Origin: Gammaproteobacteria bacterium
GTDB taxonomy: Bacteria > Pseudomonadota > Gammaproteobacteria > Pseudomonadales > JAUIET01
Direction of reading: 5' to 3'
DNA: 64,000 nucleotides
Assembly (NCBI GenBank): GCA_030431775.1
Contig: JAUIHW010000004.1
Location: 62,001-126,000 of the forward strand
Below are positions 35,427-43,591 of the stretch, one piece after another (within the stretch, counting starts at the first letter, position 1; every line of letters starts with the position of its first letter). Below the pieces are notes generated by a model. The model saw only the letters and a list, made by a program, of their open reading frames with translations. It was not told the origin of the DNA and did not search any database. The position numbers and the translations under genes were made by a program.

Positions 35427-37160
35427 TTAGCGGGCACCCGGACGATGGTAAACGACCCTACCGTTCAGCAAGGTCATGTCGACTTGTGCTTCACTGATCA
35501 GTTGCGGTTCCAGGTTGAAAATATTACGGCTTAGGACGATCAAGTCGGCTCGCTTGCCGACCTCGACAGTGCCACTGATTGTATCCTGATGCATAGACCA
35601 GGCAGCGGCAGCAGTGTAAGCCCTGACCATGTCTTCAACGCTCACTCTTTCCGCCGCATTCAGGACCGGCAGCTGGCCTGAGCCCTGGCGATTAGTGCCG
35701 TTTTTGTTCGCGTCTGAGCGCAAAACACCGGTTTCTATAGCTTCCAGTGGATTCATGGACGAGACACTCCAGTCACTCCCGCCAACCACAACCGCGCCGC
35801 TATCCAACACGCTTTTTATTGGGTACATGCGGTCTACTCGCTGCTGACCGACTACCGGTAAATTAAGTTTGGTAATGTATTCATCCGGGTAAGCCCACAA
35901 GGCCTGGAAATTGGCTACCAGGTCCAGTTCCCTGAAGCGATGAATATCGTCCGGGTGAATGAGCTGCAGATGCGATAAATGATGACGCAGATCGTTTCGA
36001 CCGTTGCGGGCTCGCGCCACCTCGAAAGCGTCCATCGACGCCCGCACTGCACCATCGCCCAGCGAGTGAATGAATATCTGCATGCCACTGCCGTCGAGGT
36101 CGGTAACGATACGATTCAGCTCACCCTGGCTGAAGGTCAGATTTCCTCGGTGATCGCCCTTACCGAGATACGGATCAACCAGCGCTGCCGTTTCCCCTTC
36201 CAAAACGCCGTCGGCAAACAGCTTGACACTGCCGATACGAAAGTGCTCCGTCTGATAGTCAGCGCGATTGTTGAGGATCGCTTCATATACCCCACTGCTG
36301 TGGGCTATAAACATGTCGCCGTAACCATAGGCAAGTGCGCCATTCACTCGCACGGTCAATTCACCAGCCCGATCAACCGCCATCAATGCGGCAATGTCGC
36401 GCCCACTGACCCAGGCATCCAACACCGAGGTAATACCAACTTCATTCATCGCCGACACCGCCGATTTCACCGCTGCCTGCAACTCAGCAGCACTGGGCTC
36501 TGGCTGGACTGCGCGGACCAGTGCCATGGCGGATTCCCGCAGGGTGCCGCTGGGCTCACCATTAGTCTGCCGCTCTATCACACCTTTGGGCGGGTCTGGT
36601 GTCGCCGCCGTGATACCTGCGGCGGCCAGCGCCAGGGAATTCACCCACAGGTTATGTCCATCGGATGCGCCAACCACGGCCGGCCGATCGGGTACAATAC
36701 GGTCCAGCAAGGCTTTGTCCGGGCCGTTCTCGCCAAACAGACTGATGTCAAAACCTTCGGCGAGCAACCATTCGCCTGGCATTTCCCGTTGACAGTCGGC
36801 CAGTTCGGACAGCAGGCTATCCATGGTGTCAGCGTGCAGTAGACCGCAGCCATTCAGCATCTGCCCGCCCATTGTGGTGTGAATGTGCGCATCGTGAAAT
36901 CCGGGCATTAGCAGCCGACCCTTCAGATCAACCAACTCCGTCGCGGAGTCAATATAAGGCTGCACCCCGGCGTTATTGCCAACGTATTGAATGACGCCAT
37001 CGCGCACGGCTACGGCTTCGGCCCAGGCCTGTTCGAAATTTACGGTGTAAACGGCACCACCGCTGATTACAAGGTCGGCTGGCGTGACAGGCTTTGGAAG
37101 CGTCTCGCAAGCAGCCACCAACAGTATTGCAAAAAACGCTATTAGTCTTTGATATTTCAT
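35427..37160 (-). CDS. YtcJ-like amidohydrolase, predicted lipoprotein
   Basis: 577 aa amidohydrolase-3 family. A short signal ends in the lipobox LVAAC (Cys19). Metal-binding HxH lies in GFHDAHIHTTMGG (about 89-101). Later elements are FADGVLEGETAALVDPY, FIHSLGDGAVRASMDAFE, HHLSHLQLIHPDD, VVGGSDWSVSSMNPLEAIE with the catalytic Asp, and the closing GKRADLIVLSRNIF strand. The family hydrolyses cyclic or linear amides, including N-substituted formamides. A membrane-anchored extracytoplasmic enzyme beside a Rieske oxygenase suggests processing of an imported amide. It is divergent from the WS/DGAT gene across about 108 bp. Confidence 0.9.
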   Translation of the reverse strand: MKYQRLIAFFAILLVAACETLPKPVTPADLVISGGAVYTVNFEQAWAEAVAVRDGVIQYVGNNAGVQPYIDSATELVDLKGRLLMPGFHDAHIHTTMGGQMLNGCGLLHADTMDSLLSELADCQREMPGEWLLAEGFDISLFGENGPDKALLDRIVPDRPAVVGASDGHNLWVNSLALAAAGITAATPDPPKGVIERQTNGEPSGTLRESAMALVRAVQPEPSAAELQAAVKSAVSAMNEVGITSVLDAWVSGRDIAALMAVDRAGELTVRVNGALAYGYGDMFIAHSSGVYEAILNNRADYQTEHFRIGSVKLFADGVLEGETAALVDPYLGKGDHRGNLTFSQGELNRIVTDLDGSGMQIFIHSLGDGAVRASMDAFEVARARNGRNDLRHHLSHLQLIHPDDIHRFRELDLVANFQALWAYPDEYITKLNLPVVGQQRVDRMYPIKSVLDSGAVVVGGSDWSVSSMNPLEAIETGVLRSDANKNGTNRQGSGQLPVLNAAERVSVEDMVRAYTAAAAWSMHQDTISGTVEVGKRADLIVLSRNIFNLEPQLISEAQVDMTLLNGRVVYHRPGAR

Positions 37161-37268
37161 TATTTTTTCTGCCCGGCTTGGTTATAGTCCATTGCAACTT
37201 GTGTCTGTTCGAACACAAGCGTATCGTAAACCATGGCGAGCCACAAACAACAATACGAGGGTCAGCTT

Positions 37269-38876
37269 ATGGAGCAATTGTCAGGTCAAGACGCGATGTT
37301 CCTCCACGCCGAGTTGGAGGGCCTGCCCATGCATATCGGCGGGGTCAGTATTTATGACCAGTCCACCGCACCGGATGGCGTAGTGCGATTCAAGGAAATT
37401 CTGGCGATGCTGGAAAACCGCCTGCATCTGTCACCGATTTTTCGGCGCAAGCTTGTCAATGTACCAATGGGCTTGAGCCGCCCGTATTGGATAGAGGACC
37501 CTGATTTCGACCTGGAATACCACGTGCGGCATATCTCGCTGCCAAAACCTGGCGACTGGCGGCAATTGTGCATTCTCGCGGCCCGCATCCATGCACGCCC
37601 CCTGGACCGCGACCGCCCTTTGTGGGAAATATATGTGATAGAGGGCTTGAACAATGTTGAGGGCCTGCCACCCAATTGTTTTGCACTGCTGCTCAAGGTG
37701 CACCACTGCGCTATGGACGGCGCAACCGGCGCACAATTCATGAACATCATGCACGACCTCAGTCCGGAGGTTGCTGATCATGGGCCGCCACCGGATCGCA
37801 TAATTGAACGCCCATCAAAACCGTACATGTTGGGCCGTGCCTATATTGATGCCTGGAAGGCGCCAAAACAGACCTTTGAGTTTATCAAACAGTCTATCCC
37901 TGCCTTTCAACGCGTCCAGAGGGGTAAAAAACAGGGTGACTTTCACGCACTGGATGAAAAGCAGAAAACCCGCTTCCAGGGCAGGATCTCACACCACCGA
38001 GCAGTCGAGGCGGCACGCTTCGACTTTGCTGAAATTCGAAAAATAAAAAGTGCCGTCGATGGTGCGACAATCAACGATGTGATGTTAACTATTGTTGCCG
38101 GGGGCCTCCGCAAGTATCTGCAGAGCAAAGGTGAGCTTCCTGAAACAACATTGGTGACCGGCTGCCCAATCGATGTGCGTTCGTCGGAAGAAAAGGCCGC
38201 CGGTGGAAACATGGTTGGCTTTATGAGTGTACCGTTGGGCACGGATATCGAAGACCCGCTGGAACGACTGCAACTGGTCCACGATGAAGCGGTGTCAGCG
38301 AAAGCCTATGCCGAAGCGTTAGGCCCGCGCATCATGCTCGACATTACCGACTTGCTGCCTGGCAATGTCTTGTCATTGGCGATTCGCGCAGCAAGTGCTA
38401 CCGGACTGGACCAGGCCAGCGTGATTCAGAACACTATTGTGACCAATGTTCCCGGGGCGCCCTTCCAACTGTATATGTGTGGCGCGGAGATGGTGGATTC
38501 ATTCAGCCTCGGCCCACTGTTGCCCAACGTCGGCTTATTTCACATCGTTTACAGCGCGGTCCAGAATAAACAGGGCAGAATCACCCTGTCCTTTACCGCC
38601 TGTAGAGACATGTTACCGGATCCTGCATTTTATGCCGATTGCCTGCGCGAGGCATACCAGGAGCTGCATACTGCAACTGTGGGGGAAAAACAAAAACCGC
38701 GGACTAACAAGAAAGCGACCCAGTCTGCCGATCGGAAAGCAGGCACCAAAAAAGCCAGCAAAAAAAACCAGCCGCAAAGCAAGACCGAAAAAAGCTGCGG
38801 GCAGCAAACGTCGAAAACAAACAGCGCCGGAGGAAGCTTGAGCGGTTCCTACTCGGGCTTTTGCGCACGAAAATGA
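37269..38876 (+). CDS. Wax ester synthase / acyl-CoA:diacylglycerol acyltransferase (WS/DGAT)
   Basis: 535 aa, making storage wax esters or triacylglycerol from acyl-CoA. ATG 37269 is chosen (GAGGG 6-7 nt upstream; family start MEQLSGQDAMFLHAE) over ATG 37233. The catalytic HHxxxDG is VHHCAMDGATG (about 143-153). Other family segments are PMHIGGVSIYD, LDRDRPLWEIYVIEGL, ATINDVMLTIVAGGLRKYL and NTIVTNVPGAPFQLYMCGA. The last 60 residues are a lysine-rich tail. An A8 run at 38760-38767 lies in the tail; reading one base on gives a more basic ending to a stop at 38841 (TSRKARPKKAAGSKRRKQ). The annotated 3' end overlaps the convergent methyltransferase by 28 bp. Confidence 0.92.
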   Translation: MEQLSGQDAMFLHAELEGLPMHIGGVSIYDQSTAPDGVVRFKEILAMLENRLHLSPIFRRKLVNVPMGLSRPYWIEDPDFDLEYHVRHISLPKPGDWRQLCILAARIHARPLDRDRPLWEIYVIEGLNNVEGLPPNCFALLLKVHHCAMDGATGAQFMNIMHDLSPEVADHGPPPDRIIERPSKPYMLGRAYIDAWKAPKQTFEFIKQSIPAFQRVQRGKKQGDFHALDEKQKTRFQGRISHHRAVEAARFDFAEIRKIKSAVDGATINDVMLTIVAGGLRKYLQSKGELPETTLVTGCPIDVRSSEEKAAGGNMVGFMSVPLGTDIEDPLERLQLVHDEAVSAKAYAEALGPRIMLDITDLLPGNVLSLAIRAASATGLDQASVIQNTIVTNVPGAPFQLYMCGAEMVDSFSLGPLLPNVGLFHIVYSAVQNKQGRITLSFTACRDMLPDPAFYADCLREAYQELHTATVGEKQKPRTNKKATQSADRKAGTKKASKKNQPQSKTEKSCGQQTSKTNSAGGSLSGSYSGFCARK

Positions 38877-39637
38877 TGCGGGCAATGTTCACCAGTTCGC
38901 AGCACCTTCAGCATTTTTGTCCAGGTGCCAATCTGGTGCTCCATCTCTTCTGCACCGAGAATGGCATCAAACTCGGAGCGTTGCGCGCCCTTTAAGCGAG
39001 CCAACTCCTGCTCGGCAATGGGCGTATACCATGGATTCCGATTACGCAACGAGATATTGCGAAACCCCGCCCGCTGCAATGCGCTCTGGTAGCGCTGCGG
39101 GGACGCCATGCCGAAACCCAGATCTTCGCTCTTGATGTACTCAGCCATTTCCGATGACGGTTCCCCATCGTGACTGATCAACCAATCAGATGCGACAAAC
39201 CAGCCGCCGGGCACCAACACACGAAAAACTTCAGTCGCCAGGGTTTCCTTATCCGCAATGTGTACAATGGAATCTTTACTGAAGACAATGTCGATGCTGG
39301 CATCTTCTAGCGGTAATGGGAAACCCGGTTCAATTTGGCGAATTTCCACTTTGTCTGCCACGCCTGCTGCAGCGGCACGCGCGCTGGCCCGTGCGCACAC
39401 AGGAGCCTCAACATCCAGACCAATGACTTTGGATGCTCCAAAATCAGCGACCAGACCCGCGGTAATACCGCCGGAACCGCAGCCAATGTCCACAACGGTG
39501 CGACCGGAAAAATCAATGCCGTCCAGCAGCCGCCCAACTTCTTCCACCCCGCCGGGCGACAGGTAACCATCGCCCCACAGTTTTTCGAGAAAGGCAATTA
39601 GCGGGTCGGGATAATGTTCGTCGTTCGCGTCACTCAT
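38849..39637 (-). CDS. Class I SAM-dependent methyltransferase (small-molecule N-methyltransferase-like)
   Basis: 262 aa. SAM motif I is VVDIGCGSGGITAGL (about 54-68), acidic GLDVEAP follows in motif II, and DIVFSKDSIVHIADKE with VLVPGGWFVASDW forms the later strands. The layout and the KDSIVHI segment resemble phosphoethanolamine or sarcosine/dimethylglycine N-methyltransferases. It overlaps the TetR gene by 8 bp and probably shares its transcript. In an island full of demethylases, a methylating enzyme could build a betaine or modify an intermediate. Substrate not determinable. Confidence 0.88.
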   Translation of the reverse strand: MSDANDEHYPDPLIAFLEKLWGDGYLSPGGVEEVGRLLDGIDFSGRTVVDIGCGSGGITAGLVADFGASKVIGLDVEAPVCARASARAAAAGVADKVEIRQIEPGFPLPLEDASIDIVFSKDSIVHIADKETLATEVFRVLVPGGWFVASDWLISHDGEPSSEMAEYIKSEDLGFGMASPQRYQSALQRAGFRNISLRNRNPWYTPIAEQELARLKGAQRSEFDAILGAEEMEHQIGTWTKMLKVLRTGEHCPHHFRAQKPE

Positions 39638-40274
39638 TCAGGCATTCTCCATAGGCGGGCAATTGGCCTCGCAAAAAGTTCAGGGCGCGCTGTTCCGCCA
39701 CCTGACGCGGCACCTGCCGCGGGGTTAACAGCATATCCAACCACAGCCCATCCACCAAGGCTGCATACGTTGAAGCGATCGCTTGAGCGTCCGTCTCAGG
39801 GCCATTACCCTGGACCACTCCCATCTCAGTGATCAGCTTCGCCAGTGCTGACGCACACAAATCATCGTTGCTGGCACATATTTTCTGATACAGCGGCCGA
39901 GATTTCGCCTCGCCCCAGAACGCAAACCAGACAGCCAGCTTGTCGCGACGGGTGATCTTCGCTGAAAAATCGAAAGCCACGAGCCGACGCACGCGCTCTG
40001 CTGGCGACAGCTGTAGGTTTTCGGCAATCGCCATCCAACCAGCCGCATACTCTTCGGTGACGTATTTCAAGGTGGCCAGTAGCAATGTATCCTTGCTACC
40101 AAAATGCAGGTTGACAATTCCCGTGCTCAAGCCGGCTTCGTTGGTAATATGCGCCATGGTAGTCGCCGATAAGCCATGCCTGGATATGCAACGCATAGTC
40201 GCTTCCATCAGCTGCTCCCGACGGTCTTCTGCTGGCAGTGCCCGGCCCTTTCTGATGCTGCTTGTTTTGCTCAC
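39630..40274 (-). CDS. TetR-family regulator, BetI-like
   Basis: 214 aa. GTG start at 40274 with AGGA about 5 nt upstream. The N-terminal helix-turn-helix (RREQLMEATMRCISRHG, then THITNEAGLS-type recognition helix reading MAHITNEAGLSTGIVNLHFG, about 22-66) follows BetI, the choline/betaine regulator. The ligand domain has FDFSAKITRRDKLAVWFAFW, also BetI-like. It is divergent from the CrtI-like gene at 40400, with a near-perfect palindrome at 40319-40336 between them. It most likely represses itself, the methyltransferase and the 40.4-51.0 kb run, with a quaternary amine or its product as inducer (inference). Confidence 0.88.
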   Translation of the reverse strand: MSKTSSIRKGRALPAEDRREQLMEATMRCISRHGLSATTMAHITNEAGLSTGIVNLHFGSKDTLLLATLKYVTEEYAAGWMAIAENLQLSPAERVRRLVAFDFSAKITRRDKLAVWFAFWGEAKSRPLYQKICASNDDLCASALAKLITEMGVVQGNGPETDAQAIASTYAALVDGLWLDMLLTPRQVPRQVAEQRALNFLRGQLPAYGECLNE

Positions 40275-40318
40275 ATTTGTCCTTGCGCCCAGCGGCGCCT
40301 CTGTGTCCTGCTACCAAA

Positions 40319-40336
40319 TGAATGAGTATTCATTCA
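40319..40336. promoter_or_regulatory. Palindromic operator candidate for the BetI-like regulator
   Basis: TGAATGAGTATTCATTCA: perfect 7-bp arms TGAATGA/TCATTCA around 4 bp, lying between divergent starts at 40274 and 40400. Size and placement fit a TetR-family operator. An ATG at 40322 falls inside it, an argument against using that codon as the start of the next gene. Confidence 0.6.
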
Positions 40337-40399
40337 CTGGACATGATAACGAGAAACTGGCATGCTGGCCACCTGCCTTGTGATGGAGCCTGCAACGCT

Positions 40400-42016
40400 G
40401 TGAAAAAATACGACGCCATCGTAATCGGCGCCGGGCACAATGGCCTGACCAATGCGGCCTATCTGGCCAAGGCCGGGCTTGATGTGCTGGTGGTGGAAAA
40501 GAACCCATACATTGGCGGTGCCACGGTCAGCCGAGAGCTGCATGAAGGCTGGAAATATTCCAACTGCTCCTACGTCTGTAGCCTGCTGCGCCCGGAAATT
40601 GCCCGCGACCTGGAGCTGCCCCGCCACGGCCTGCAGGTGCAACCCTACGGTGGCGGAGTCACCTTTTGCCGGAATGGCGATCATTTCCTGTACTACGAGG
40701 ATCACGAACGCCTCTATCGAGAAATTGCCCGGCATTCCAAGCGCGACGCAAACGCTTATGACCGCTACGGCGCCGACGTCATCAAGCAAACTCGTTTGAT
40801 TCGTCCGTTTCTGCTGCGCACCCCACCAGACCCAAGCTCCTTCAAACCACGCGATCTCATGGAGCTTCGCCATCTGGCCAAGGCATTTATGGAGCTCGGG
40901 GAGGAAGGCCTGGCTGACACTCTGCGTTTCTGGACGATGAGCATCGGCGACTACCTGGACGGCTACTTTGAAACAGATGTGGTCAAAGCGCACCTGGCCG
41001 GAAGCGGCATCATCGGCACTGCGCTTGGAGTCTACTCTCCCGGCACAGCCTACGTGTTACTGCATCATTATATGGGGGACGTGGATGGCAATGTCGGTGC
41101 CTGGGGGTTTGCGCGGGGTGGCATGGGCGCCATTGCTAACGCTCTGGCCGCATCCTTGCAATCCTATGGAGGCGAAATACGCTGCGCTGCTGAAGTGACG
41201 CAAATAATGGTTCGCAACGGGAAAACCACGGGCGTTGCCCTGGCCAATGGTGATGAAGTGCAAGCTGATATTGTGGTCTCCAATCTCGACCCAAAGCGAA
41301 CGTTTCTGAACATCATGGCAGAAAGCGACTTGCCTGCGGATGTGGTGCGCAAAGCCCGAAATTTCAAGATTCGGGGTTCCTCGGGCAAGCTCAACATCGC
41401 GCTCGACGGCCTGCCAACCTTTAATGGCCTGGAGAATGTAGACACCAGCATGATCGGTGAGATGCATTTCAGCGACTCACTGGCTCATATGGAGCGGGCC
41501 TACGACGACTGGAAAGACGAGACCTGGTCGAAAGAGCCCTACCTGGACATGCTGATCCCCACTCAGTACGACCCGACCATGGCACCGCCGGGTAAGCACA
41601 TGATGACCGTGTTCGTGCAGTACGCGCCACCCACGATAGATGGCCGCGACTGGACTGACGAAGACCGGGATAACTTTGGTAAAACCGTGATCGACACCAT
41701 TGCCAACTACAGCCCGAATTTCAAAGAGCTCATCCTGCACGCCGAGGTTCGCTCGCCACGCGAGCTGGAAAACGAAGTGGGCTTAACCGAAGGTAATATC
41801 TTCATGGGCGAACTGACGTTCGACCAATTGCTGTTCAACCGCCCCTTCCCCGGATACGCCCAATATCGGGGGCCGGTCAAAGGCATGTACATGTGCAGCT
41901 CCGGGACGCACCCCGGTGGTGGCGTCATGGCCGCGCCAGGCGCGAATGCCGCCCGCGAGATATTGCGCGACCTGAAACACCCCAATATTGTGCCAGGAGC
42001 CTACGCTGATGACTGA
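40400..42016 (+). CDS. Phytoene-desaturase-like (CrtI-type) FAD oxidoreductase 1
   Basis: 538 aa. The FAD dinucleotide fold is KYDAIVIGAGHNGLTNAAYL (about 3-22), then VEKNPYIGGATVSRE. The C-terminal FAD motif is GMYMCSSGTHPGGGVMAAPGA (about 496-516). GTG 40400 is taken as the start because conserved sequence begins at once and GGAG is 11 nt upstream; in-frame ATGs at 40322 and 40343 lie on or beside the operator and lack an RBS. No carotenoid genes are near, so it is probably one of the many amine-, lipid- or secondary-metabolite-oxidising relatives. The next gene is a paralogue overlapping it by 8 bp. Confidence 0.88.
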   Translation: MKKYDAIVIGAGHNGLTNAAYLAKAGLDVLVVEKNPYIGGATVSRELHEGWKYSNCSYVCSLLRPEIARDLELPRHGLQVQPYGGGVTFCRNGDHFLYYEDHERLYREIARHSKRDANAYDRYGADVIKQTRLIRPFLLRTPPDPSSFKPRDLMELRHLAKAFMELGEEGLADTLRFWTMSIGDYLDGYFETDVVKAHLAGSGIIGTALGVYSPGTAYVLLHHYMGDVDGNVGAWGFARGGMGAIANALAASLQSYGGEIRCAAEVTQIMVRNGKTTGVALANGDEVQADIVVSNLDPKRTFLNIMAESDLPADVVRKARNFKIRGSSGKLNIALDGLPTFNGLENVDTSMIGEMHFSDSLAHMERAYDDWKDETWSKEPYLDMLIPTQYDPTMAPPGKHMMTVFVQYAPPTIDGRDWTDEDRDNFGKTVIDTIANYSPNFKELILHAEVRSPRELENEVGLTEGNIFMGELTFDQLLFNRPFPGYAQYRGPVKGMYMCSSGTHPGGGVMAAPGANAAREILRDLKHPNIVPGAYADD

Positions 42017-43583
42017 TTCCAGCTCCCGCTATGATGTGATTGTTATTGGCGCCGGTCACAATGGTCTGATCTGCGCCAGTTATCTGGCCAAAGCCGGCCG
42101 CAAAGTACTGATTCTGGAAAGCCTTGATCAAGCCGGAGGATGTGCCGCGACCCGCGAATTCAGCGCCGGTTTTTCAGTCTCGGCCTGCGCCCAGTGGCTG
42201 TATCAGCTCAGTCCGGACATCAGCAGTGACTTGCACCTGGAACGCCATGGTTTGGCCTATGCCGCACGTGAGCTGAACACCATCGCACTCGCCGCAGACG
42301 GCCGCTCGCACCTGAAGCGCAACGGTACACAACTCAGCGGACCGGGCCTCACCGACGACGATGCAAGAAATTTTTCTAATTTAAACAGCCAATTACTACG
42401 GTTTGTTAAAGTGCTAGATAATGCGTTTAAGCAGCGCCCACCCAAGCTGGTTGACAGTGACTGGCAAGACAAACTGAGCCTTACCAAGCTGGGTCTGGAC
42501 ATGAAGCGACTTGGTAAGGAGGACATGAACGAGCTGCTCAGGGTGGGTCTGATCAATATTTACGACCTGTTAAATGAACATCTGGACAATGAACTGTTGA
42601 AAGGCGCGCTCAGCCTGGACGCGGTGCTCGGCACCCACATGGGCCCCCGCTCACCCAATACGGTATTTACTTATTTGTACCGGCTACTGGGGGAGCATTA
42701 CGGATACAGTGGCCCGGCACTGCTGAGCGGTGGCATGGGCACCTTGGGTAGCGCGCTCGGTAAGGCGGCTCAGAGCCTTGGCGTTGATATACGAACCAAT
42801 AGTGCTGTTACTCAAATCGACACCGAAGGTGAGCGGTGTTGTGGCGTGACGCTGGACTCAGGAGAAACATTAACCGCCCCGGTGGTCGCCTCCAATGCCG
42901 ACCCGAAATCCACGTTCCGCAAACTGCTGGGCTACCGCAAACTGGAAGCCGGTTTTGCCCGCCGCATTGAGCTGAACCGGGCCAAAGGCAATGTCGCCAA
43001 ACTGCATCTGGCCCTGGACGATGTCCCGGCATTTACCGGCCTGCCGGACAATGAACATGGCGCACGCTTACTCATTTCTCCCACAATGAAGTACGTTGAA
43101 CGCGCGTTCAACCATTGCAAGTACGGCGAAATGTCGACTGAGCCAGTGATGGACATCAGCATACCCAGCCTCCACGACCCAAGCCTGGCACCCGACGGCA
43201 AGCATGTGCTGTCGGCGCTGGTCAGCTATATGCCTTCCCACTTGCAAGGGGGCTGGAATGATCGAGCCAGAGCCAAGGCAGAACAGTTGGCGCTGAACAC
43301 CCTGGCGAAATACGCTCCAGACATCCACGATAAAGTGCTTGCCAGCGAATTCTTAAGCCCAGCGGACATTGAAGCGCATTTCGGGAACTATGGCGGCCAC
43401 TGGCACCACGGGGAGATCAGCCTGGACCAGATTATGATGATGCGCCCGGTGCCCGGTTGTACGCAGTACGCCACCCCTGTTTCCGGGCTGTATTTATGTG
43501 GCGCGGGAACCCATCCAGGGGGCGGCTTGCTGGGCCTGCCCGGACGCAATGCCGCCCAAGAAATTCTGCGACAGTCGAAGTGA
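42009..43583 (+). CDS. Phytoene-desaturase-like (CrtI-type) FAD oxidoreductase 2
   Basis: 524 aa paralogue of the preceding gene. FAD fold RYDVIVIGAGHNGLICASYL (about 7-26) with LESLDQAGGCAATREF; C-terminal GLYLCGAGTHPGGGLLGLPGRN. ATG 42009 is preferred (AGGAG 10 nt upstream) over a TTG at 41988. The two proteins share plan and motifs but differ through the middle, which suggests an old duplication and either a heteromeric enzyme or two successive oxidations. It is followed after 8 bp by the GcvT-like gene. Confidence 0.88.
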   Translation: MTDSSSRYDVIVIGAGHNGLICASYLAKAGRKVLILESLDQAGGCAATREFSAGFSVSACAQWLYQLSPDISSDLHLERHGLAYAARELNTIALAADGRSHLKRNGTQLSGPGLTDDDARNFSNLNSQLLRFVKVLDNAFKQRPPKLVDSDWQDKLSLTKLGLDMKRLGKEDMNELLRVGLINIYDLLNEHLDNELLKGALSLDAVLGTHMGPRSPNTVFTYLYRLLGEHYGYSGPALLSGGMGTLGSALGKAAQSLGVDIRTNSAVTQIDTEGERCCGVTLDSGETLTAPVVASNADPKSTFRKLLGYRKLEAGFARRIELNRAKGNVAKLHLALDDVPAFTGLPDNEHGARLLISPTMKYVERAFNHCKYGEMSTEPVMDISIPSLHDPSLAPDGKHVLSALVSYMPSHLQGGWNDRARAKAEQLALNTLAKYAPDIHDKVLASEFLSPADIEAHFGNYGGHWHHGEISLDQIMMMRPVPGCTQYATPVSGLYLCGAGTHPGGGLLGLPGRNAAQEILRQSK

Positions 43584-43591
43584 GGCACAGC

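Noticed and set aside
40322-40399. Start of the first CrtI-like gene at the ATG at 40322
   Set aside because: That codon is inside the operator palindrome, has no RBS, and the extra 26 residues are unlike the family.
43457-43591. Longer start for the GcvT-like gene
   Set aside because: The extra codons lie in another frame of the CrtI-like gene; ATG 43592 has GAGG at good spacing.
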